Shown: piece after piece, positions 44,801 to 54,030 of the stretch
Numbering within the stretch: position 1 is the stretch's first letter
Layout: every line of letters begins with the position of its first letter
Position numbers and translations under genes: made by a program
Notes under the pieces: generated by a model
What the model was told of the DNA's origin: nothing
Database searches by the model: none
The model's input: the letters and a program-made list of their open reading frames with translations, nothing else
Assembly: GCA_014730275.1 (NCBI GenBank)
Contig: WJIL01000143.1
Location: forward strand, 1 to 64,000
Direction: 5' to 3'
From: Candidatus Lokiarchaeota archaeon
GTDB taxonomy: Archaea; Asgardarchaeota; Thorarchaeia; Thorarchaeales; Thorarchaeaceae
DNA: 64,000 nucleotides

Positions 44801-46251
44801 AAACCGTAATCCAATATCCAAAGGCTATGATGCTCTATGATACCTCTCACGGCGGTGGATTCTCTTTGGGAGGTGGACTGGAAGGTGGACTGGGAGGCGC
44901 AAGCGATACCGACATGGGAAATGGTATGAGCTTCCCACTCGCTCAAGAATCCAATGAAACTGAAGATGATGGCGAGGCTATCAGCATTGGAGGCTTGGAC
45001 GATTTCGGTGCTATTGATGAACTAATGGCACAATTTCGGATGACCACTTTTTCGGGTTTGTCTAAGATGGATGAGAAGATGGCCAAGCAGGGTCTTGACC
45101 TAGTTGAAACCCCAGGAATGGAGCTCGACGCTAATCTACTAACCCAGTTTGCTGCTGTCATAATTGCTGCGCCCTCAGAAGGCTTCAACTCTACTGAGAT
45201 TTCCATTCTACGGAATTTCACTGGTGATGGAGGGAAGCTGATTATCCTTGGAGATCATGAGGACCGCAATAATATCACAGGTCTCAATTCATTACTTGAA
45301 CCATATGGATATTCTCTCACTGGGAAGCATACGCAGGAAAACACTACTGAGATTGTTCGTAGCTCCCCATTATCCCCGAATATTGAAAGCATATACCTAG
45401 AAGAAGGGGCCTTTATTGAAAACAACCATTCAATGGCTGCAGCTACCGTCGGCGGCCGTCCTGTTGTTCTCCTTGACAGCTCCTCTCCAGAACTTGTACT
45501 CTTTGGTTCCTCGCGCCTTTTCATGAATAAGAACCTAGAAAAAAATAACAACTCTATCCTCTTGGATAATCTGAACGAGTACCTATTGAAGGATACACTG
45601 AATGGTGTAGCAACCCTATCTGAGAATCAGACCTCGTATCCAACAGGAAAGAGCGTTTATCTGAATCTCTACATAACTGACCATCAAGGACGCCCTGTAA
45701 ATGATTTGACCGTGGCTGTAGCATTCGAATTACCCAACGGTTCTTTGGCATATTTCATCGCAGGCTTTGTTGGTGATGGCCTTTATTCTTCACAGTTTAC
45801 ACCCAATTATTGGCGGTCTGACGGACGCATAAACGCGATTTTCATCATCCTTGGCGAGGAATATGCAACCACCTATGCGAGTGTCAGTTTCACGCTGTAC
45901 GAGGAGAGTGTTACTCCGCCAGTTCCTGACGGAGAAGGTCTTTTGACAATGCCACAATTTGCTCTGCTTGTATCCACTGGTACATTTGGTGTTGTGGGCA
46001 TTTTCCTAGCGGCCAACAGGATGCGACGGAGAAGGCGGATGCGAATCCCTGAAGTTGATCCTGAATTAACTCGTCGCATTGATACAGCGCTGAATACACT
46101 GTTGGCAGTCTTCAGACAAATGGAAGAAATAATCCAACGTGAAGATCTTGACCGCATAGAAAAAATTGAATCATTACGGGGTCTAAAGGACAGTCTCGAA
46201 GAAGCAGAAGAGCTGTTCGAAGAAGTTAATGACATGGTTGGAGGTGTGTGA
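41869..46251 (+). CDS. Membrane-anchored subtilase-like protein lacking the catalytic serine
   Basis: About 1460 residues. An N-terminal signal (IAICILVFMLFSAFSG) and propeptide-like region precede a subtilase fold. Asp172 (VIAVLDTGV) and His215 (GHGTYAASV) are present. The usual GTSMA.P block reads STAASAS, placing Ala412 where the nucleophile Ser should be, and the oxyanion Asn in AAAGND is Asp309. It should be inactive as a protease. Beta-rich domains follow, then a DUF4350/GldG-like region (about 1045-1245), an Ig-like domain, a membrane helix near 1365-1385, an Arg-rich stretch and a cytosolic coiled coil. The start ATG follows the ATPase stop by 4 bases. Confidence 0.75.
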   Translation: MVRARNRTSTMSRRIAICILVFMLFSAFSGTTAFPTRNRDSTNQPTKIQGKLVNKTESNEQLDVLVQYDTDASRHKAAQAIKAVDSHAEIVEAFEDLGLLRVKLVGSSLRHLSRSNLITKIWSNEPQNLTARFDFSSMPSSSEYSSPVNLTGAHELWEEGYNGSGVVIAVLDTGVNFLHPDLDDFDDNDTTQDSKVTAYASFVEGDSLPIDLIGHGTYAASVCAGTGNASDGLYAGIAPGATMISAKVTLGGLLASPSWIVSGIEWAVSRGADIILMPFNTFGSPGDAVDLALQEAAEMGLLVVAAAGDDGPDYLTVMSPGGSQVALTVGAYDTENQEVPTFSGRGPSFGLFAKPDLVAPGTGIVGARADAAASAAGFGSLDTAELGGVSSLLGGDFGEEVDENYIRADSTAASASIVAGAAAILLQAFDRATPIAMANVLRDTATELEYGVNDAGAGLLNLPAAYDYLSTKEQPGQAENRTTGLPLLATGLLSASAQDASTTLLMSSFGTSVVAIDSRGESQSSIHQLMGMLWLRWNDNDPMRLMEFKVKREMHQVATESDQSNYNRWIGILSYNDTVYVALMVEAYNFTLQTTEPIVGFRFTPHVLNLGPEPLENVSLFMSYSLDLFSDGRDDHGKYDLLRDEIFAYAISEDHRDYYFGLNASRELSAFEVGNSSDIDSHVSNDNLTGSTQFDGSVGLGMKWDFGHLSYNDPKNVTIAMGFAENRTFLDESIDRMWTEEPPALQSGQGDLIVVEATIPRTTQAGMIYESSAVVMNIGFEPSQMVAAMVILEGGNETGTVFSKYFSYSEVDPFTAKTLSTEWNPEKEGMRSAAWVVSVGLEYALALVTNPSGQISSTAVSLLDDFLIRDVFVETPIQSTSVFPKHLPSSPFNIRFPSDFSLCTVSLTSTVPLGNVTVTGFGNASDWGDPSLPESENVEGYYNFSLFSLAPPIMMDGYHRCDYVVKAETGWSQNTTLETVIQYPKAMMLYDTSHGGGFSLGGGLEGGLGGASDTDMGNGMSFPLAQESNETEDDGEAISIGGLDDFGAIDELMAQFRMTTFSGLSKMDEKMAKQGLDLVETPGMELDANLLTQFAAVIIAAPSEGFNSTEISILRNFTGDGGKLIILGDHEDRNNITGLNSLLEPYGYSLTGKHTQENTTEIVRSSPLSPNIESIYLEEGAFIENNHSMAAATVGGRPVVLLDSSSPELVLFGSSRLFMNKNLEKNNNSILLDNLNEYLLKDTLNGVATLSENQTSYPTGKSVYLNLYITDHQGRPVNDLTVAVAFELPNGSLAYFIAGFVGDGLYSSQFTPNYWRSDGRINAIFIILGEEYATTYASVSFTLYEESVTPPVPDGEGLLTMPQFALLVSTGTFGVVGIFLAANRMRRRRRMRIPEVDPELTRRIDTALNTLLAVFRQMEEIIQREDLDRIEKIESLRGLKDSLEEAEELFEEVNDMVGGV

Positions 46252-46253
46252 CG

Positions 46254-47228
46254 ATGCCAGACCATGAAAAAGAAATTATTGTGGATGACTTGAAAGTTGC
46301 GTTTGGTGATTTCTACGCACTCAAAGGAGTCTCGTTCTATGCTAACAAAGGTGAATTCCTTGGAATTATTGGTGCTTCGGGAGCAGGAAAAACAACTGTC
46401 TTACGGGTGCTAACCGGACAGCTGGAGCCAACGAGTGGTAAGGCTTTTGTCGGAGGATATGATGTTACTGAACGGATTGAGCTCATAAGCCTCCTAGTGG
46501 GATATGTGCCACAGATTGAGCACCTATCACTCTATTATGATTTCACCCCTTTGGAAAACGCGCAATTCTTTGGTCGATGCTTCGGGATGAAACCAGCTGA
46601 AATTGAAGAAAAGGCTCGAAAGATACTACGCATCCTGGGCTTTGACGAAGAGCTCATAACAAAACGGGTGAAGCGTCTATCTGGAGGAGAACGCAAGCGG
46701 GTTTCTATTTGTCTTGGTATGATTCATGAACCGCCACTATTGCTCCTAGACGAACCCACAACAGGTCTGGATGCCCATCTGCGTCATGAAACACTCAATT
46801 ATCTCAAGGAACTAAACTTCGAACTTGATACCACAATGGCCATTATTAGTCACGACCTTGAAATTGTTGATTATTGTACACGAGTTTGCCTTCTGGAGGA
46901 TGGTTATGTTAGCCGGTTCGGCACTCCAGAAGACCTCATTTCAAGTCTCCCTGGTGAGGGAGAAAGCCTTCAAGTTGTTTTTCCTTCGATGTCGTCTGCA
47001 ATCAGAGACCGAGTACGTTCTATTGAGGGAGTTGAGTACATTGCCCGAACCGGTCGTAACACACTCAAGCTCTTCATAGATGAGCCGAAGGATAACATGC
47101 TAGAGGTAATTCATAGCCTCAACGAGCTTGATGTGCCGTTTGAAGAAGTATCTGTAGTTGAAGCAGATTTCTTCGATTTCTTTAATGTAAAGCCTTGGAA
47201 AGAAGCCGAGGCAGGAGGAAGTGCTTGA
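46254..47228 (+). CDS. Second ABC ATPase of the surface cluster
   Basis: 324 residues with Walker A GASGAGKTT (near 42), Q-loop, signature LSGGERKRV (near 142), Walker B LLLLDEPTTGLD and a switch His (ISHD). A C-terminal tail of about 100 residues matches the style of the first ATPase's tail ('V.DRVRSIEGVEYI...'). The two ATPases may form a heterodimer on one permease. The ATG at 46254 is chosen because GGAGGTG lies 7 bases before it; the GTG at 46248 overlaps the previous stop. Its own TGA overlaps the next ATG (TGATG). Confidence 0.9.
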   Translation: MPDHEKEIIVDDLKVAFGDFYALKGVSFYANKGEFLGIIGASGAGKTTVLRVLTGQLEPTSGKAFVGGYDVTERIELISLLVGYVPQIEHLSLYYDFTPLENAQFFGRCFGMKPAEIEEKARKILRILGFDEELITKRVKRLSGGERKRVSICLGMIHEPPLLLLDEPTTGLDAHLRHETLNYLKELNFELDTTMAIISHDLEIVDYCTRVCLLEDGYVSRFGTPEDLISSLPGEGESLQVVFPSMSSAIRDRVRSIEGVEYIARTGRNTLKLFIDEPKDNMLEVIHSLNELDVPFEEVSVVEADFFDFFNVKPWKEAEAGGSA

Positions 47229-50200
47229 TGCGATCAAAATACCTTGTTGGAGCAGTCGTTGTTGTTGCTGTAGTGTTGTTTCTTTCAGTTCCAATTGATG
47301 ATGAACTCGTGCCAATGACTGAAACTCCAGCGCAGTATGAATCGAGTGTTCCCGCCGACTTGCGGCCATTTGAGACGGCTCTGGTTTGGTCAAATACAAC
47401 GGATGGTTCTATTATCGACCTTGCAATGGGTAACTTCGATGCTGATGCCTATGATGAAGTTGCGGTTCTTACTGAGGACCAGCTGTACCTTTACCAAGAG
47501 GATGGAACTGAGGATTGGGTTCTCAATCTCAGCTCGACTTCATATTCACTAGCCACACTACAAGTGGATGCTCAAACTGCTCAGGAGATCGTTGTTGGGA
47601 CCAGCAATGGATTCTTTGTGGTGGGCGGAAACAAGACTCTGCTAAGAAACGTCACTCTTCCTGATGATACACGAGCGGTTCTGGGTGCTGACCTGAATGG
47701 CGACAGCATCGATTCCGTTATTGCAGGTTGCGACGATGGGTTAGTGTGCTCCTACGATATCAATGGAACACAGCTTTGGAACTACACAAGCACTGGTTCA
47801 GTGCGATTACTGACAACTGGGGATATTGAAATCGATGGCCGAGAAGAGCTTTTGGGCGCAACACTATCCAATCGTCTTTTCCTGTTACAGGATAATGGAT
47901 CCCTTCTGTTTTCAAAAAGCACAACTCAGGAAATCAACACCATCCAACTCGCAGATTTGGCAGGAAATAGCAGCCTTGAAGTGATATATGGTGGTAGCGC
48001 TGGGAAACTACAGGCCTACTGGAACAACGGAACTGCACTGGTAAGCAGGACCTTTGATGATTCGATAGAAGCACTGTTCGCTGGTGATGTGAATAATGAT
48101 GCAGCAATCGAGGTCACCATTGGAACAATTGGTAGCGAGCTGTATACACTCAACACGACTTTCGGTACGCTGTGGAACAAGACCCTGAGCACTTCTGTTG
48201 TTTCACTACGATACTCGAATATTGATGGTACCACAACGGATGAAATTGCTGTGGGAGTAGATGGTGGTTCGGTTATCATCTACAATGCTACGGGATATGA
48301 AATCTCGACAACCGATGTGACCGCCTTCTCTGGTATTCTCGATACTGGGGATTTGGACAACGATTCTAAATTCGAATTCGCGGTAGGATTAGACAACGGT
48401 CAGGTCAGTGTGTATGGCATTGATACCGACCGTGATGATTTGCCAGATGCGCGGGAGACTCTTATCGAAAACACCGATCCGGCTGATTCTGATTCTGACA
48501 ATGACAAATTGACTGACGGTGAAGAGGTACTAGAATACAACACCGATCCGAACGATAGCGACTCGGACTCGGATGGACTCACAGATTTCCAGGAAGTGCG
48601 CACCTACGAAACGGATCCAAATGACCAAGACTCAGACGGAGATCTGCTCAATGACTGGCAAGAAGTCTATCTTGACACGAATCCAAATCAAGCCGATACG
48701 GATACTGACGGGCTTGATGACTATGAAGAAAACAACATAACGGAGACGGACCCAACGCGGTCAGACTCAGATGGCGATGGAACCAACGACGCTCAAGACG
48801 ATAACGATGGCGACGGCCTTTCAAACATTCAAGAAGTCCGTCAGACGGAAACTGACCCGAATGAGGTCGACAGCGACGATGATGGCACATCCGATTACTA
48901 CGATGATGAAGACGAAGACGGCCTGACGAACTGGAAGGAGTTGCAGGTGGGGTCGGATCCTCTAGATGAGGATAGCGATGACGATGGGCTTCTAGACGGT
49001 CCCGAGGTCAAAACATGGAAAACTTCGCCTACTGATTCTGACACGGATGACGATCAGCTGACCGATTGGGAGGAGGTGACAATCGTAGGGTCGAATCCGC
49101 GAGAAGCAGACACAGACGGAGATGGGCTTGATGATTTTGAAGAGTACTCGGAATACGGTACAAATGCATCAGCAGCGGATACCGATTCAGACGGGCTGGA
49201 TGATTTCGAGGAGATTAACACATACAACACAAATGCCACGAACCCCGACAGCGACGGGGACACTTTGACAGATGGAGCAGAAGTGAATACGTGGGGTTCA
49301 GATCCAAACAGCAATGATACGGATTTGGACGGTCTCAATGACTACGACGAATGGTATGTCTATGGAACCAATGCTACCCTTACTGATACAGATGATGATT
49401 CTTTGGATGATGGAGCCGAGGTTCTTACCTATGGCACCGATGCCACCTTGGAGGACACTGATGGCGACGGCCTTCTAGACCCGGATGAAATCGAGTACTG
49501 GAACGCAAGTGTCGCACTTGACGCCACGTTCTTTGATGGTGTTACGAGTGACTATGACTTCGACTATGATGGGGATGACCTATCGAATGGGGATGAAATC
49601 TATTTCACACGAACTGATCCAACTCTGGTTGACACAGATGGAGACGCAATAGACGACGATGTGGAAGATTCTGACTTGGACAATTTGAGCAATTACGATG
49701 AGCTCTACGTGTATGACACTCTGCCGCGCAATCCTGATAGTGACGGAGACGATGTTGAGGATGGCGACGAGGTACTGATTCTGGGAACAAACCCCAATGA
49801 CAAAGACAGTGATGACGACTCCATCTCTGATTATGACGAAGACTTCGATGATGATGGCTTATCGAATGGTATCGAGCTTTATGTAACTGAAACCCTCACA
49901 AATGAGTCGGATACTGACGGGGACGATATTTCGGATTATAATGACGATGAGGACTCTGACAATCTTCCCAATTGGTTCGAGGTAGAGATGACGGAGACCG
50001 ACCCGCTCTACAATGACTCTAATGATAACGGTGTTCTTGACTGGGAGGAGGACCCCGATACGGATAACCTCACGAATCTAGAAGAATTCAATGCCGAGAC
50101 GGACCCCCTTTCCAGCGACAGTGATGGGGATGGACTCACGGATGGTGAAGAGGTTCTCCAGGTCTTGACGGATCCTAATGATTCAGACAGCGATGATGAT

Positions 50201-53200
50201 GGCATTCTCGATGCTGATGATGACAAAGATCACGATGGCCTTACTAACGTGGAGGAGCTCCGTGATTACAACACCAACGCCACAAACAGGGACACGGATG
50301 GTGACATGCTGAGGGACGGCTTGGAAATCGAAGTCGGCTTGAATGCCACACTGGCAGATACTGATGGCGACGGTCTGGTCGATGGATTCAACGATACCAA
50401 TTCTAATGGTGTATGGGATGCTGGAGAACTGGGTGAAGACCTCGATTTGGATGGTGTTGTGGACGAATATGAGACTGATCCTACGGTGGCAGATACTGAC
50501 GGTGATGGGCTTGAAGATGGGCAGGAAGTATCTGTATACTACTCCGATCCCCTTGTTGTAGATTCTGATGAAGATGGAATCGAGGATGGCCCTGAAGTCA
50601 ATGACTATGGAACCGATCCGACAAAAAACGATACTGACGGAGATTTGCTCTCAGATTTCGTCGAGATTAATATGACACTAACAGACCCGCTTGAACAGAT
50701 GTACAATTCAACACACACTCATTATGAAATCGACAGCGATGGAGATGGATTAATCAACGGTGTTGAAGTTGACGATTATGAGACATCGCCCGGTGACGCA
50801 GATACTGATGATGATGGCCTTTTTGACGGGGAAGAAATCAACACGTATGGTACAGACCCACTCGAAAGTGATTCCGATGGAGATTCGCTTTCAGATTACG
50901 AAGAAATCTTTGAGCAGTCAACAGACCCGCTGGACGCTGACTCGGATGGAGATCGGCTATACGATGGATTCGAGGTTGACCAGCTTGGAACTGACCCTAC
51001 CAAATACAGCACCTATGACAATGGCACCTCCGATTACGATTTAGACATGGATGGCGATGGTCTTAGTAACGGGCTTGAAATCTATGGTTACGGGACTAAT
51101 GCCACAAATCCAGATACCGATGGCGATTCATTACTAGATGGTTTTGAGGTCAATATTGCTGGATCCAGCCCCACGGACATGGACACAGATGATGACGGAA
51201 TCAGTGACTATGACGAGCACATGACGTATGGCACCAATCCTGCCCTTGAAGACTCGGATGCAGACAATTTATCGGATTATGATGAAATCTACGTTCATGA
51301 AACTTCGCCAACGCTTTGGGATACGGATGGCGACCAGCTTGCAGATGATGCCGAAATCAATGAACACGGAACGAATCCAAACCTTGCTGATTCGGATGCG
51401 GATGGCATAGGCGACAAGAAGGAACTTGACTTGGGAACTGACCCCAATTCGAATGATACTGACGCAGATGGGCTCAGCGATTGGGAGGAGTGGAAGCTTT
51501 ACGATACCGATCCTACCACCGCCGATGGAGATGAAGATGGGCTGAACGACAAGGAAGAAATCGAAGAAGGAACAGATCCCGATAATGCTGATTCGGATTT
51601 CGATAGTCTTTCAGATGGTGAAGAAGTGAACACCTACGGAACGTCGCCGCTTGATGAAGACACAGACAATGATCGGTTGGCCGACAATGATGAAATCTTC
51701 AACAGCCACACAGATCCCACTTCTGCTGACAGCGACGGAGACGGCATTACTGATGATAATGATGATGCAGACGGAGACGGATTAAGCAACTATCTTGAGA
51801 TTTACCTCTATGAAACCAACTGCACACTTATCGATACGGATAGTGATCGGCTTTCGGATTATTATGAAATAGAAATAAGCGAAACTGATCCGAAATCTGC
51901 AGACAGTGATCAAGACGGACTGGAAGACTGGGATGAGCTCTTCTACTACTCAAGCGACCCCAATTCGCTCGATACTGATGGTGACGGTTTAGACGATGCG
52001 GAGGAAGCTAGAACGTTCTATACACTGTTGAACAATACTGACACTGATTCAGATGGTCTCTCCGATTACGACGAGATCCGGGTATTCGAAACAGACGCCT
52101 TACAGCCAGATACGGATGGCGACGGGCTTGAAGATGGAGCTGAATTAAACATACACAACACTGACCCGCTATCGGAAGATTCGGACAGTGACAAATTGCT
52201 GGACTCTCTCGAGGTCGCCATCGGGACCGACCCGCTTGAGAAAGATAGCGACTTGGACGGTTTGACGGACTTCCAAGAAAACAATCTGACCCTTACTGAC
52301 CCTCTCCTCTACAGCACAAAAGGGGACGGCACATCAGACTCTGAATGGGACATGGATGATGACAACCTCACGAATGAGCATGAAATAGAATTGACAGAAA
52401 CGGACCCCCGCTTGAATGATACAGACGGTGACGGTACTCTTGATGGTGCGGATGATGAAGATAGAGACCTTCTCACCAATTATGAGGAATGCGTCCTAAC
52501 GGAGACAGATCCACGCGACAAGGATAGCAATGACAACGGCTTATCAGACTACAATGATGATGAAGACGACGACGGTTTGAGCAATGGTGAGGAGTGTCAG
52601 ATTTACGAGACTGATCCGCTCAAGGATGATACGGATGGTGATGGGCTTTCGGACTTTGAGGAGGTCGATGAGTACGCAACTGACCCTCTAAGCAGTGACT
52701 CAGATGAGGATGGCTTATCAGATTTTGATGAGGTGGAAGAATACGGATCGAATCCGCTGTCGAATGATACTGATAACGATTCATTGAGTGACTATGAAGA
52801 AGTGTTTCTAACCGACACCGACCCAACAACGAACACCACCCACGGTGATACGCTGGACGCCAATTATGATTCTGATGACGATGGGCTTACGAATATAGAA
52901 GAACTACGAACACACGGTACAACCGCATTGGACCCGGATACTGATGATGACGATTTACAGGATGGCCGTGAGATTGAGCTGGGAACGAATCCACTTGATG
53001 AAGATTCTGATTCAGACTTGCTTCTTGATGGTGCCGAGGTTGATCAATACGGAACGGATCCGCTGAATAATGATACTGACTCAGACCTCCTCTCGGACTC
53101 GCAAGAAATCGGCGTATTCGGTACGAACGCTACAAACCCCGATTCTGATGGAGATCGCCTAACTGACTACGAAGAAGCCATAGTCTACGAAACGAACCCT

Positions 53201-53983
53201 CTTGACGCAGATTCAGATGAAGATGGCGTTGAGGATTACGATGAGGTCATCACTTGGGAGATTAATCCTTATGATTCTGACAGCGATAACGATGGGCTGT
53301 CTGATTACTTTGAAATCATGAACACTGGCCTGCTCGGCTGTCACCCAGGAAACAATGATACAGATTCCGATGGGCTCGATGATGGCGAAGAGGTCAACAC
53401 CTATGGAACTAGTCCAAGCAATGAAGACACGGATCAGGATGGCTTGACTGATTATGAAGAGGTTGTTGTCTTTGGTACAGATCCGCTGAGTCAAGATTCG
53501 GATGGAGATGGCCTCAAAGACCCGGATGATTTCCAGCCAAAAACTCACTGGGCAATCCCCGTGGCCATCAGTGTAGTCGTACTCGGGGTGGTTCTAATAG
53601 TCGCCAAACGGATCAGGCAAGAGATTGAGGTTGAAGAATACATAACCGAAGCCGAACCCAGCAGTCCCGGCCTTGAACCCGGTATGGATGTGTCTGTTGA
53701 GTACAAGATTCGGGAAGGTATGGTTGTATTCGGTGTGGTTGTGCGGAACGGATCGGAGATGACGATGCGTAATGCTCAGGTTGTGCTTGGCGTGCCTGAG
53801 CTAACCGAGACAATCAAGAGCAAACACATTGGGACTATCGCTCCTGGTGAGCTATCGGTTAATGAAATCGAATTCGAGCTTCAGCCTGGTGCCAAGGGAG
53901 AGCTTGTTGGCATGTTGGAATATGATACCGCAGAAGGGGAACACCGCGTGGTGAACCTTCGGCCTGTTGAAATCACAGCTTAG
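47228..53983 (+). CDS. Giant membrane-anchored calcium-repeat surface protein (beta-propeller plus thrombospondin type 3 repeats)
   Basis: About 2251 residues. Residues 8-25 are a signal or anchor. Residues about 40-395 form a PQQ/FG-GAP-like beta-propeller ('LGADLNGDSIDSVIAG', 'LFAGDVNNDAAIEV'). Residues about 397-2100 are roughly 70-75 tandem units (estimated) of the type DTDGDGLSDYEE...TDP, the thrombospondin type 3 calcium repeat. A membrane helix (PVAISVVVLGVVLIV, near 2110-2128) and a cytosolic beta-domain of about 120 residues end the protein. It predicts a long, calcium-stiffened rod. The ATG overlaps the ATPase stop as TGATG and has AGGAGG 9 bases upstream. Confidence 0.88.
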   Translation: MRSKYLVGAVVVVAVVLFLSVPIDDELVPMTETPAQYESSVPADLRPFETALVWSNTTDGSIIDLAMGNFDADAYDEVAVLTEDQLYLYQEDGTEDWVLNLSSTSYSLATLQVDAQTAQEIVVGTSNGFFVVGGNKTLLRNVTLPDDTRAVLGADLNGDSIDSVIAGCDDGLVCSYDINGTQLWNYTSTGSVRLLTTGDIEIDGREELLGATLSNRLFLLQDNGSLLFSKSTTQEINTIQLADLAGNSSLEVIYGGSAGKLQAYWNNGTALVSRTFDDSIEALFAGDVNNDAAIEVTIGTIGSELYTLNTTFGTLWNKTLSTSVVSLRYSNIDGTTTDEIAVGVDGGSVIIYNATGYEISTTDVTAFSGILDTGDLDNDSKFEFAVGLDNGQVSVYGIDTDRDDLPDARETLIENTDPADSDSDNDKLTDGEEVLEYNTDPNDSDSDSDGLTDFQEVRTYETDPNDQDSDGDLLNDWQEVYLDTNPNQADTDTDGLDDYEENNITETDPTRSDSDGDGTNDAQDDNDGDGLSNIQEVRQTETDPNEVDSDDDGTSDYYDDEDEDGLTNWKELQVGSDPLDEDSDDDGLLDGPEVKTWKTSPTDSDTDDDQLTDWEEVTIVGSNPREADTDGDGLDDFEEYSEYGTNASAADTDSDGLDDFEEINTYNTNATNPDSDGDTLTDGAEVNTWGSDPNSNDTDLDGLNDYDEWYVYGTNATLTDTDDDSLDDGAEVLTYGTDATLEDTDGDGLLDPDEIEYWNASVALDATFFDGVTSDYDFDYDGDDLSNGDEIYFTRTDPTLVDTDGDAIDDDVEDSDLDNLSNYDELYVYDTLPRNPDSDGDDVEDGDEVLILGTNPNDKDSDDDSISDYDEDFDDDGLSNGIELYVTETLTNESDTDGDDISDYNDDEDSDNLPNWFEVEMTETDPLYNDSNDNGVLDWEEDPDTDNLTNLEEFNAETDPLSSDSDGDGLTDGEEVLQVLTDPNDSDSDDDGILDADDDKDHDGLTNVEELRDYNTNATNRDTDGDMLRDGLEIEVGLNATLADTDGDGLVDGFNDTNSNGVWDAGELGEDLDLDGVVDEYETDPTVADTDGDGLEDGQEVSVYYSDPLVVDSDEDGIEDGPEVNDYGTDPTKNDTDGDLLSDFVEINMTLTDPLEQMYNSTHTHYEIDSDGDGLINGVEVDDYETSPGDADTDDDGLFDGEEINTYGTDPLESDSDGDSLSDYEEIFEQSTDPLDADSDGDRLYDGFEVDQLGTDPTKYSTYDNGTSDYDLDMDGDGLSNGLEIYGYGTNATNPDTDGDSLLDGFEVNIAGSSPTDMDTDDDGISDYDEHMTYGTNPALEDSDADNLSDYDEIYVHETSPTLWDTDGDQLADDAEINEHGTNPNLADSDADGIGDKKELDLGTDPNSNDTDADGLSDWEEWKLYDTDPTTADGDEDGLNDKEEIEEGTDPDNADSDFDSLSDGEEVNTYGTSPLDEDTDNDRLADNDEIFNSHTDPTSADSDGDGITDDNDDADGDGLSNYLEIYLYETNCTLIDTDSDRLSDYYEIEISETDPKSADSDQDGLEDWDELFYYSSDPNSLDTDGDGLDDAEEARTFYTLLNNTDTDSDGLSDYDEIRVFETDALQPDTDGDGLEDGAELNIHNTDPLSEDSDSDKLLDSLEVAIGTDPLEKDSDLDGLTDFQENNLTLTDPLLYSTKGDGTSDSEWDMDDDNLTNEHEIELTETDPRLNDTDGDGTLDGADDEDRDLLTNYEECVLTETDPRDKDSNDNGLSDYNDDEDDDGLSNGEECQIYETDPLKDDTDGDGLSDFEEVDEYATDPLSSDSDEDGLSDFDEVEEYGSNPLSNDTDNDSLSDYEEVFLTDTDPTTNTTHGDTLDANYDSDDDGLTNIEELRTHGTTALDPDTDDDDLQDGREIELGTNPLDEDSDSDLLLDGAEVDQYGTDPLNNDTDSDLLSDSQEIGVFGTNATNPDSDGDRLTDYEEAIVYETNPLDADSDEDGVEDYDEVITWEINPYDSDSDNDGLSDYFEIMNTGLLGCHPGNNDTDSDGLDDGEEVNTYGTSPSNEDTDQDGLTDYEEVVVFGTDPLSQDSDGDGLKDPDDFQPKTHWAIPVAISVVVLGVVLIVAKRIRQEIEVEEYITEAEPSSPGLEPGMDVSVEYKIREGMVVFGVVVRNGSEMTMRNAQVVLGVPELTETIKSKHIGTIAPGELSVNEIEFELQPGAKGELVGMLEYDTAEGEHRVVNLRPVEITA
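48420..53530 (+). repeat. Coding tandem array of TSP3-type calcium-binding units
   Basis: About 5.1 kb of imperfect units of roughly 66-69 bases, each encoding an Asp-rich DxDxDGxxD loop plus a short helix and a Thr-Asp-Pro turn. Units differ at the DNA level by many synonymous changes, so the array is old and kept by selection on protein. Antisense frames over the array are Ser/Pro-rich by-products. Confidence 0.85.
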
Positions 53984-54030
53984 TCAAACTTGATAAGAAA
54001 AGTCTCCTTCTTTTTCACAGGGAGAGAACG

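Noticed and set aside
48420-53530. Regular repeats that could be mistaken for a CRISPR array or satellite
   Set aside because: They are continuous coding units of the TSP3 type in one open frame, diverged at synonymous sites, with no spacers.
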